NCBI GenBank assembly: GCA_938008165.1
Contig: CALLLP010000046.1
Span: 1 to 59,916, forward strand
Direction of reading: 5' to 3'
Length of the DNA stretch: 59,916 nt
DNA from: an uncultured Neomegalonema sp.
GTDB taxonomy: Bacteria; Pseudomonadota; Alphaproteobacteria; Rhodobacterales; Rhodobacteraceae
Part shown: piece after piece, positions 44,456 through 51,753 of the stretch
How positions within the stretch are numbered: position 1 is the first letter of the stretch
Layout: each line of letters starts with the position of its first letter
The notes under the pieces: generated by a model
Told to the model about the DNA's origin: nothing
Seen by the model: only the letters and a program-made list of their open reading frames with translations
Databases searched by the model: none
Translations under genes and position numbers: made by a program

Positions 44456-45633
44456 GTGCTCTCCGGTTCATCAAAGCCAAGGGTGTCAAGCAGGCTGACA
44501 CGGTGCAGGAAGCCCGTCTGCGGCGAGACCGACACGATCATGCGATCATTCGCGAGCAGCACGGGTTGACGCAATTGCTGGTTCCACGGGCGAAAGGTCA
44601 CTTTCGTACCCTTGAAGACGCCTAACTCGAAATCGGGACCGAGGATATAATCCTTGATCGCCTGCGGTTCGCTCGATTTCACGCGAGTCGCCGCCTCGCC
44701 CACCGCCCGCGCGGCCAGCCAGACCTGATAATCGAGGGAGCGTACCCGGCGCTGCGCCAACTTTTCGAACCGGCGCTGAAACTGCGTCGCGCCCCATGCC
44801 TCATTCGCCGGATGCCAGCCGATCGGGCGCAGGCCCGCCGACCCCGCCACCGGGCGCGGATCGGTGGTGTGATAGGGCAGATACGCGGCGAAGACATCCG
44901 CCTCATCCGCCGCGACCAGAACATCGTGATCGGGCGCGCGCTGGGTAAAGATCGGCATCTGTTTCTGGACCTGAACATGCCCCGTATCCGACCGGCGCGC
45001 CCCGCCCGTATCCTCGTAGACCCGCTCCTCGACGATCTTCAGCCCGAATTTCTTCGATGACCGGCGCAGGGCTTCGGCCCAAAGCTCATCCTGCGGATGC
45101 GAGCCGGAAATCAGGAACACCTCGCGCCATTTCTTGAAGGCGAGAAACTGCGCCAGACCATCGGCCTTTTGCGCCCGGCTGGGGGCGATATGCAGCACAT
45201 TGGCCAGACAGGTCTCGGTACGCAGCGCATCATCCTCGGCCTGCGCATTGAACAACAGAACATCGCGCCCCGCCACATGCTGCGACAGGGCGACCAGATC
45301 TTCGGCCTGTGCCAGCGTCACGATCAGCCGCGCGCCGTTCTCGATCAGCGCATCAAGCGCGGCCATCGACTCATCCGGCGGGGCGGTGGCCTCCTCTAGC
45401 TGGTAATCCTGCCCCGTGAAGCGCCCGGTGGTCAGGTTTTCCTCGGTGGCGAGCCGCGCGCCCTGAAACCCCAGATCGGCCGGGGGCAGGTCAAGCCGCG
45501 AGATCGGCAGCGGCGTTTCCCGCTCGACCTTCAGCACACCGACCGTGATGACCTGCTTATCCGCCGCATGGCTCATGACCGGTACGGACAGAGCGGCCAA
45601 AGCCGCGAGACAACGTGCAACCCAGATACGCAT
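44437..45633 (-). CDS. pedA1: ABC transporter substrate-binding protein, PedA1-like
   Basis: A 398-residue periplasmic binding protein. The signal peptide ends SHAA. The mature part has VLKVERETPLPISRLDLPPADLGFQGA and LATEENLTTGRFTGQDYQLE, typical of the PQQ-dependent alcohol dehydrogenase-associated SBP family. The related P. putida PedA1 is needed for lanthanide use. I chose the ATG at 45633, 4-6 nt after GGAGGGGG; the longer frame to 45915 lacks a signal. A nine-C tract (45644-45652) is just upstream. First gene of the operon. Confidence 0.85.
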   Translation of the reverse strand: MRIWVARCLAALAALSVPVMSHAADKQVITVGVLKVERETPLPISRLDLPPADLGFQGARLATEENLTTGRFTGQDYQLEEATAPPDESMAALDALIENGARLIVTLAQAEDLVALSQHVAGRDVLLFNAQAEDDALRTETCLANVLHIAPSRAQKADGLAQFLAFKKWREVFLISGSHPQDELWAEALRRSSKKFGLKIVEERVYEDTGGARRSDTGHVQVQKQMPIFTQRAPDHDVLVAADEADVFAAYLPYHTTDPRPVAGSAGLRPIGWHPANEAWGATQFQRRFEKLAQRRVRSLDYQVWLAARAVGEAATRVKSSEPQAIKDYILGPDFELGVFKGTKVTFRPWNQQLRQPVLLANDRMIVSVSPQTGFLHRVSLLDTLGFDEPESTCAFHK

Positions 45634-45820
45634 CGATCCCCCTCCCCCCCCCGGAACCAAAAGACTATCCGAGATGGGGAGGACGTCAACACATGTCTCC
45701 CACGCCATCCGGTCAAAAGGGCGATAGGTCGCAACCTTATGGCGCGATTGCCTTGTTTTCGGCCAAACCGCTGTTACCCTCGTTCCATAACAATCAAGAT
45801 ACCGATAGGGAGAAGACGAG

Positions 45821-46360
45821 ATGAAAACCTGTGCCCTTGCGCTCGGCCTTGCCGTGGCGCTGTCTCCGATGGTCGCCGAAGCCCATGGCCCGACCCGCCA
45901 GAAAGTGACCGTCACCCAGAAAATCGCCGCCGCCCCGGAGAAGGTCTGGGACAGGATCGGTAATTTTCAGGATATGAGCTGGCATCCGGTCGTATACGCG
46001 ACCGAAGGTGAAAACGGCAACGAGCTGAAAGCCACCCGCGTTCTGACCCTGGGCGAAGAGGACGGCCCGACGATTTCGGAAGAACTCTATAAATACAGCG
46101 ACGAGAAGCGCAGCTATTCCTATCGCATCACGGATGTGAAAGTCGAGGTTCTGCCCGTGACCAATTACTCCTCGCACCTGACCGTCAAGGACGGCGACGA
46201 GGGCGGCTCGCTGGTCGAATGGCGCGGGGCGTTCTATCGCGGGTATCCCAATAATAATCCACCCGAAAACCTGAATGACGAAGCGGCGGTCGCGGCGGTT
46301 ACCAGCGTCTACGAAGCCGGACTGGCCGCGCTGGCCGATGAACTCGAAGCGACGCAGTGA
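45821..46360 (+). CDS. mxaD: MxaD-like SRPBCC family protein
   Basis: A 179-residue periplasmic protein with a signal peptide ending VAEA. The rest is an SRPBCC/START-like fold: VTQKIAAAPEKVWDRIGNFQDMSWHP and LVEWRGAFYRGYPNN. MxaD of Methylobacterium helps the interaction of methanol dehydrogenase with its cytochrome. GGGAGAAG precedes the ATG. It overlaps the following beta-propeller gene by 4 nt (GTGA) and is divergent from the Ped-like operon. Confidence 0.85.
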   Translation: MKTCALALGLAVALSPMVAEAHGPTRQKVTVTQKIAAAPEKVWDRIGNFQDMSWHPVVYATEGENGNELKATRVLTLGEEDGPTISEELYKYSDEKRSYSYRITDVKVEVLPVTNYSSHLTVKDGDEGGSLVEWRGAFYRGYPNNNPPENLNDEAAVAAVTSVYEAGLAALADELEATQ

Positions 46361-47292
46361 TCAAGGCGCTTGTCTTCTGTGCGGGGGCGATATGTGCCGC
46401 CCCCGCGCTCGCCGATACCGCATGGATCACAAACCAGTCGAGCGAGGATGTATCGGTCGTCGATCTGACGCGGGGCACGGTCGTCGCGACGATCCCCATC
46501 GGGGGACAGCCCGCCGGGGTCGCCGCTGCACCCGATGGCAGCGCGGTCTATATCGTCAGCCCCGGCAACAAGACCGTCTCGCGCATCGATGCCAAAACCC
46601 GAAAGGTCACGGGTCGCCTGACCCTCGATGGCGGGCCGCTGGGCATTGCCATCAGCCCGGATAGCGACACGCTCTATGTCGCGGATTGGTACGGCGCGCG
46701 ATTATTCGTGATCGATGCGGCAACGCTCAAGAAACGCGGGGATATCAAGACCGGGGCATCGCCTTCCGGCGTCGCCGTGACCCCCGATGGCGCCTTTGTG
46801 ATGAGCGCCGACCGGGACTCGAATCAGGTCTCTCTCATCGAGATTGCGACCGGCGAGACAAAACGCATCAAGACCGGCGAGCGCCCCTTCGGCATCACGA
46901 TCGATGCGGCGGGCAAGCGCGCCTATACGGCGGATGTCGGCTCGAACAGCGTGACGGTGATCGATATCGCCAGCAAAAGGGCGATCGGCCACGTCCCCAC
47001 CGGCGAGCGACCCTATGCCGTGGGGCTGACTCAAGGGCGCGGCTTTGCCACCGATCAATACGGCGATACCGTCACCGTCTTCGATCTGGAGACGCTGGCG
47101 GTCCTGAAGACCATCGATGTCGGCGAATACCCCGAAGGAATCGCCACCAGCTTCGACGGCAAGACCCTGATTGTCGCCAACTGGTTTTCGAACACGGTAT
47201 CGGTGCTGGATGCCGCAACGCTGGAGATCATCGACGAGATCGAGGTCGGCGACGGACCCCGCGCCTTCGGCCATTTCCTGACGCGACGGTAA
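46357..47292 (+). CDS. Exported YncE-family beta-propeller protein
   Basis: A 311-residue secreted beta-propeller. Signal peptide residues 1-20 end ALA. Repeats include TAWITNQSSEDVSVVDLTRGTVVATIP, VYIVSPGNKTVSRIDAKT and AYTADVGSNSVTVIDI. The start is a GTG overlapping the MxaD stop by 4 nt. It is related to the PedA2-like protein but separate from it. A quinoprotein-accessory role is inferred from position only. It is convergent with the ABC ATPase. Confidence 0.82.
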   Translation: MIKALVFCAGAICAAPALADTAWITNQSSEDVSVVDLTRGTVVATIPIGGQPAGVAAAPDGSAVYIVSPGNKTVSRIDAKTRKVTGRLTLDGGPLGIAISPDSDTLYVADWYGARLFVIDAATLKKRGDIKTGASPSGVAVTPDGAFVMSADRDSNQVSLIEIATGETKRIKTGERPFGITIDAAGKRAYTADVGSNSVTVIDIASKRAIGHVPTGERPYAVGLTQGRGFATDQYGDTVTVFDLETLAVLKTIDVGEYPEGIATSFDGKTLIVANWFSNTVSVLDAATLEIIDEIEVGDGPRAFGHFLTRR

Positions 47293-47297
47293 GCGCG

Positions 47298-47897
47298 CTA
47301 TTTGGCAGAAGCCTCCACAATCACCGCCGGATTGCCCGATAGCCGCACCGTACGGCACGCAAGAGATGCCGCATCGCGCTCGTCATGGGTGACGAGGATC
47401 AGGCGCGTCGGACGGGCGCGCAGCAGGTCAGCGAGCATGGCCCGCATCGCCGCCGCCGTCTGCGCATCGAGCGACGCGAACGGTTCGTCCATCAGCAAGG
47501 TTTCCGGCGCGCGGGCAAAGGCGCGGATGATCGCGACGCGGCGGCGCTGGCCCAGCGATAATTGCGACGGGTACAGCGCGGTTTTATCCGCCAGCCCGAC
47601 CTGCGCGAGCAGGGCATCCGCCGCCCTCGCCGTAATATCCGTCGCGAGGGTAAGGTTGTCGCGCACGCTGCGCCACGGCAAGAGGGTCGGTTCCTGAAAC
47701 ACAAAGGCGAGTGTGCCGGTGCCCGTGATCGTGCCCTCAAAATCCGTGTCCAGACCGGCGATCAGGCGCAGCAGGGTCGATTTGCCGATCCCGGATGGCC
47801 CGACCAGCGCCACCGCCTCCGCCTCCCCGATTTCCAATCGGATCGGGCCGAGCACCGGCACCGCCCCGAATGCCTTTCCCCGAAGATCGATGCGCAT
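47298..47897 (-). CDS. ABC transporter ATP-binding protein, NitT/TauT-type
   Basis: A 199-residue ABC ATPase. Walker A is VGPSGIGKST, Walker B LLMDEPFASLD, and H-loop LILVTHDERDA. The signature is LSLGQ rather than the usual LSGGQ. It is a little shorter than standard members. It pairs with the permease, which overlaps by one base, and the NitT/TauT-like substrate-binding protein; the substrate is unknown. Confidence 0.87.
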   Translation of the reverse strand: MRIDLRGKAFGAVPVLGPIRLEIGEAEAVALVGPSGIGKSTLLRLIAGLDTDFEGTITGTGTLAFVFQEPTLLPWRSVRDNLTLATDITARAADALLAQVGLADKTALYPSQLSLGQRRRVAIIRAFARAPETLLMDEPFASLDAQTAAAMRAMLADLLRARPTRLILVTHDERDAASLACRTVRLSGNPAVIVEASAK

Positions 47898-48679
47898 CAC
47901 GCCCGCCTCCACCGCGCGGCGTGGCGCTGCCACGGTTGCAGGATCAGTAACTCGATCGCGATCATCACCGCCACGAAGCTGAGCGAATAGGCCAGCACAT
48001 AGCCCACATCGAAATTCTGGAAATACAGATGGATCTGAAACCCAATCCCGTTCGAGCGGCCCAAAAACTCGACCACAAGCACGATTTTCCAGATCAGCGC
48101 GACGCCCGTGCGCGCGGCGGCGGCGAAATGCGGCTCCAATTGCGGCAGGATGACATGGCGCAGGCGCTTGGTGCGCGAAAACTCGAAGACCTGCGCCAGT
48201 GCGGCCAGTTCCCGGTCGAGCGTGCGCGCCCCCTCGCGCATCACCGTCACCACCAGTGGAATCTTGTTGATCGCCACCGCCGCGATCGCCGCCACTTCGG
48301 TCAGGCCGATCCAGATATAGCACAGCACGATGGTTACGAGCGCAGGCAGATTGAGCGCAAACACGAGCCATGGATCGCCCCATCGATCGAGGCGCTGGCG
48401 CATCCCCATCCCGATCCCGATGGCCGCGCCGATCCCCATGGCAATCGCAAATGCCGCCGTTACGCGCAGCAGGGTCACGCCCAGATGATAGGGCAAATCC
48501 CCCGACAGCGTTTCCACCACGATCAAGCGGGCCACCTCTGGGGGCGAGGGCAACAGATCCGGTCGCCCGGCCAGAATCGACACCGCCCACCACAACAGGA
48601 CAAGCCCCGCCAACGAGACCAGCGCCACGCCGACCGGATTGCGATCCGGTCTACTCACCGGCTTGGTAGAAGACGCCAT
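47897..48679 (-). CDS. ABC transporter permease, NitT/TauT-type
   Basis: A 260-residue permease with about six helices. The family EAA-type loop is VMREGARTLDRELAALAQVFEFSRTKRLRHVILPQLEPHF. It is similar to nitrate/taurine/sulfonate permeases. The ATG at 48679 (MASSTKPV) lies inside the 3' end of the SBP gene (29-nt overlap). Alternative starts would lengthen the overlap further. Confidence 0.85.
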   Translation of the reverse strand: MASSTKPVSRPDRNPVGVALVSLAGLVLLWWAVSILAGRPDLLPSPPEVARLIVVETLSGDLPYHLGVTLLRVTAAFAIAMGIGAAIGIGMGMRQRLDRWGDPWLVFALNLPALVTIVLCYIWIGLTEVAAIAAVAINKIPLVVTVMREGARTLDRELAALAQVFEFSRTKRLRHVILPQLEPHFAAAARTGVALIWKIVLVVEFLGRSNGIGFQIHLYFQNFDVGYVLAYSLSFVAVMIAIELLILQPWQRHAARWRRA

Positions 48680-49619
48680 CCGGCAACTCGGTCGCTTTGC
48701 CCACGAGGTCTTCACCGCCCAGTTCCGCCATGAGGCGCAGCATCGCCGCCGCAGAGCGCAAATCGATAGGCTCCGCCTCCGGTATCCCCGCCCGGAACCC
48801 GGCCTTGAGCTGGTCGAATTCCGCCTGCGTCTTCGCGCGCATCATCGGGCGCAGGACGTCCCATGATGCCTCCTCATCCGCAAGAATCGCCTTGGCCTCG
48901 CGCGATGCCGCGACGAACCCCGCGATCACCACCGGGTTTTCGCGGATAAACGCGCCCTTGAAGACATACCCCAAAAGCGGCGTATCCGGATCGAGGCCCA
49001 GCGCCTTTGCCGCCTCGTTCACCGGGGCGACGATCCGAAAGCCGTTCGCCTGCATCCGCGCAAGGAAATGCCAGTAATTGATGGCTGCATCGATCTCACC
49101 ATCGAGCGTCTTTTGGGTAATCAGTGGCGGGGCACCGAAGACCTGTTTCGTCTCCGCTGCCAGATCGAAACCGTATGTCGCCTTGGCATAGGCCTGAAGG
49201 ATCAGCCAGCTCTTGTCGAGCGGCCCGCCCGCGATACCGATCGTCTTGCCCTTCAGATCGGGCAGCGCGGTGATGCCCCCCTGTTCCGGCACGGCGATCC
49301 CGCCTACGGCCTTAGAATAGGGGATGAAGACGTAATCCTTGCCCGCCGCCCGCTGTCGCGCGACCCAGATCCAGTCAACGACCATCGCATCCGCCGCCCC
49401 GCCCTGAAACGCGATCTTGCTGGCCGCCCCACCCGCAAGGCCCAGCGGTTCGAGCGAAAAGCCCTGCGCGGTATCGAGACCCTGCGCACGAATCGTTTCC
49501 ATCTCCCAGTTCACCGTACCGAATTTCAGCACGGCAACGCGCAGGGAGGGCAGATCGGCGGCAAAGGCCCGCGTTGCGAAGACCATGGCCATCAAGGCAG
49601 ACAGAAAGACACGAATCAT
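48651..49619 (-). CDS. ABC transporter substrate-binding protein, NitT/TauT-type
   Basis: A 322-residue periplasmic protein. Signal peptide MIRVFLSALMAMVFATRAFA precedes ADLPSLRVAVLKFGTVNWEM. It has KGKTIGIAGGPLDKSWLILQAYAK and a C-terminal SsuA/ThiY-like domain. These SBPs bind nitrate, sulfonates, taurine or thiamine precursors, so the ligand is open. Located 178 nt downstream of pqqA, past a terminator, and in the same direction. Confidence 0.85.
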   Translation of the reverse strand: MIRVFLSALMAMVFATRAFAADLPSLRVAVLKFGTVNWEMETIRAQGLDTAQGFSLEPLGLAGGAASKIAFQGGAADAMVVDWIWVARQRAAGKDYVFIPYSKAVGGIAVPEQGGITALPDLKGKTIGIAGGPLDKSWLILQAYAKATYGFDLAAETKQVFGAPPLITQKTLDGEIDAAINYWHFLARMQANGFRIVAPVNEAAKALGLDPDTPLLGYVFKGAFIRENPVVIAGFVAASREAKAILADEEASWDVLRPMMRAKTQAEFDQLKAGFRAGIPEAEPIDLRSAAAMLRLMAELGGEDLVGKATELPDGVFYQAGE

Positions 49620-49646
49620 GACGGTTTTTCCAAATCCCGAAGGCGC

Positions 49647-49699
49647 AAAAACCAAGACGCCGCCGGGACAATGCAATCCCCGCGGCGTCATGGTCTTGG
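49647..49699 (-). terminator. Rho-independent terminator downstream of pqqA
   Basis: On the minus strand GACGCCGCGGG pairs with CCCGGCGGCGTC (one bulge), extended by CCAA/TTGG, and is followed by five T residues (49647-49651). It lies about 100 nt past the pqqA stop and 28 nt before the SBP start. It should give a short, abundant pqqA mRNA. Confidence 0.8.
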
Positions 49700-49797
49700 C
49701 GATTTCCAAGCAGCAGAAGTCATCGTTGCCGCCCGCAAAACACCTGATAAAACAGCGCGATCCCGCTCAATCGCGACATCGCGCCTTTCGTCAGAAT

Positions 49798-49890
49798 TTA
49801 GAACAGCGTTTCGCTGTCCTCAGCCGGGAAATACATGTTGATTTCCATGCCGCAAGTTACTTCTTCGAGTTTCGGTGCAGTCCAAGCCAT
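49798..49890 (-). CDS. pqqA: PQQ precursor peptide PqqA
   Basis: A 30-residue peptide, MAWTAPKLEEVTCGMEINMY then FPAEDSETLF, too short for ordinary ORF calling. Its Glu16-x3-Tyr20 (EINMY) is the invariant pair that becomes the PQQ skeleton. The start MAWTAPKLEEV matches alphaproteobacterial PqqA (MKWAAPIV-type). A GAGG site is 8 nt upstream. A terminator follows at 49647-49699. A small inverted repeat CGTGG/CCACG (49920-49939) lies upstream. pqqBCDE are not adjacent. Confidence 0.93.
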   Translation of the reverse strand: MAWTAPKLEEVTCGMEINMYFPAEDSETLF

Positions 49891-50116
49891 CAGACATTCC
49901 TCTATGTTTGATTTAAAGCCGTGGATTCTAACTACCACGTCTTCAATTGATCAAATGCGATCATCCGAGTGTCAACGCTTTTCTGTGATGGGCACTCTGG
50001 CCCAAAAGACCATTGACGCCCGATCGGCATGGCGCAAGTTTCCCTTTGTCCCATGACATAAGCCAAGGGCATCCAGAAGATCGGACAGGCCGGAAAGAAC
50101 GCTGATCGGGAGAATC

Positions 50117-50677
50117 ATGGCAAAAATATTGTTAAGCCTTCTCAAGACGTTGATTGTCTTTTCCGCCTGTCAGGCCACCGCAGGCCCCGCCTCGGATAAG
50201 ATCGCCCAGCGAGAGCCTGAACCCTTTCCCGGATACGCCAAGGCATGTGGCTATCCGATCCTGTTTCACCCGGTTTCGAGCGTCTCACTTGCGCGAATTG
50301 ACGCACGGCTTGGTAAAATCATCGTGCTCGACCCTCTGCTGACCTTTCCGCCACAAGCGGCGCATCGGCGGTTTTTGATCGCCCATGAATGCGCGCATCA
50401 CCGCTTTGATCATGCGACGCCCACAGGATTACGCGAGCGAGCCGCGAACAAAGGCGTCGAGAATCAGGAGTTGAGCGCCGATTGCTGGGCGGCGGAGGCG
50501 TTGATCGCGGCCGATCTGGCCGATGAAGTGCGCTTCATCGCCAATGCCTTCTATCGCAAGGGTCTGCATTCACCGGGTTCGGGCTATCCATCGGGAATCC
50601 AGCGCTCGACGCTGATCTATCACTGCATGAAATCCGCCAAGCGGCAAAAACAGGCCATAGGACAGGGGTCGGATTAA
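50117..50677 (+). CDS. Exported zinc metallopeptidase-like protein
   Basis: A 186-residue protein. The N-terminus MAKILLSLLKTLIVFSACQA may be a signal peptide or lipobox with Cys18. HECAH (90-94) within LIAHECAHHRFDH is a gluzincin-type zinc motif. E118 in NQELSADCWAA is the likely third ligand. Length fits a small M48-like metallopeptidase. CGGGAG precedes the ATG. It is divergent from pqqA and directly before SoxYZ copy 2. A periplasmic maturation role is inferred; a direct role in PqqA processing would need cytoplasmic location. Confidence 0.75.
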   Translation: MAKILLSLLKTLIVFSACQATAGPASDKIAQREPEPFPGYAKACGYPILFHPVSSVSLARIDARLGKIIVLDPLLTFPPQAAHRRFLIAHECAHHRFDHATPTGLRERAANKGVENQELSADCWAAEALIAADLADEVRFIANAFYRKGLHSPGSGYPSGIQRSTLIYHCMKSAKRQKQAIGQGSD

Positions 50678-50784
50678 GCCCCGATCTCCGGCGTTGCTGC
50701 ACCGCAGCACGTATCGCGTTTGCGCGGCTGCGACGATTCGCGTATCATTCGAGAGAGAGTTGAGACCGTCCGCGAGGAACCGCC

Positions 50785-51633
50785 ATGAAATGCGCCGCCC
50801 TGACGATCATTGCATCGCTTGCCTTCATCGCCACCCCGACTCTCGCGGAGGAGAGCGCATGGGATGAAATCCGGGCAGAGCTTTATGGCGAACGGGCCAT
50901 CCTGCCCGCCGATGATATCGTGACATTGACCGCTCCGTATCGCGCGAAGGATGACCGCGAGGTGCCCATCGAGACGAGCGCACATTTCGCCGATGGCCGG
51001 ACGGTTAAATCGGTATCGATCATCATCGACGGCAACCCGATGCCCGTCTCGGCGGTCTTCGATCTCGAAACGCCCGAGCGGCGCTTTGCCGTCACGGCGA
51101 ATATGCGGATCAATGGCCCGACGCCCGTGCGTACCGTGGTCGAGGCCAGCGATGGCGCGCTCTACATGACCGAAACCTTCGTCAAGACGTCCGGTCTCGG
51201 AGCCTGTGCCGCGCCGCCCGTCACGGGGATCGACGCAGCGCTGGCGTCTCTGGGCGAGATGACATTGCAGCCAAAAATCGCCATCGGAGGGCCGTCGACC
51301 TCGCTGTTGGCGCGGGTCGGCAAGGCCGCTGTGCCCTCCTCCTCTAGCCCCGCCGAGCCAAAACGTGTTCGGCTGGAAGTGAAGCATCCCAGCCATTCCG
51401 GGATGCAGATGGATCAGATCACGCTGCTCTACATCCTCGCCCGCTATGTCGAGACGGTCGAGGTCTGGACCGACGAGGACAAGCTGTTCACGATGACTGG
51501 CTCGATTTCGCTGAGCGAAGACCCGGAAATCGAGTTCACCTATACCGCCCCGGATGTCACGGCCCTGCGCGTGCGCATGACGGATACCGATGACACGGTC
51601 TCCGAAAAGGTCTTTCCGATGGGCGAAAGCTGA
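50785..51633 (+). CDS. Quinoprotein-associated SoxYZ-like fused carrier (copy 2)
   Basis: A 282-residue paralogue of the protein at 38660-39505. Signal peptide ends LAEE. The SoxY-like part has WDEIRAELYGERAILP, LTAPYRAKDDREVP and VEASDGALYMTETFVKTSGLGACAAPP, where Cys141 is in a GAC setting rather than the GGC of SoxY. The SoxZ-like part has HPSHSGMQMDQ and VRMTDTDDTVSEKVFPM. A linker of Ser/Ala/Pro joins them. It follows the metallopeptidase gene by 107 nt. Confidence 0.85.
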   Translation: MKCAALTIIASLAFIATPTLAEESAWDEIRAELYGERAILPADDIVTLTAPYRAKDDREVPIETSAHFADGRTVKSVSIIIDGNPMPVSAVFDLETPERRFAVTANMRINGPTPVRTVVEASDGALYMTETFVKTSGLGACAAPPVTGIDAALASLGEMTLQPKIAIGGPSTSLLARVGKAAVPSSSSPAEPKRVRLEVKHPSHSGMQMDQITLLYILARYVETVEVWTDEDKLFTMTGSISLSEDPEIEFTYTAPDVTALRVRMTDTDDTVSEKVFPMGES

Positions 51634-51753
51634 GAGCCTTTCTCACCCCGTCCAGCCCAAATCTGTTGTGATGCAATCGATCAGGGGCCGGACATAACGC
51701 GGATCGGCATTGGCAAACCAAACACCAAAGGCGGGGGAGAACCCCAGCCCTTG

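Noticed and set aside
47298..48593. 431-codon frame joining the ABC ATPase to upstream sequence
   Set aside because: The first 232 codons lie antisense-like within the permease gene in another frame. The ATPase has an ATG at 47897 at the expected domain edge.
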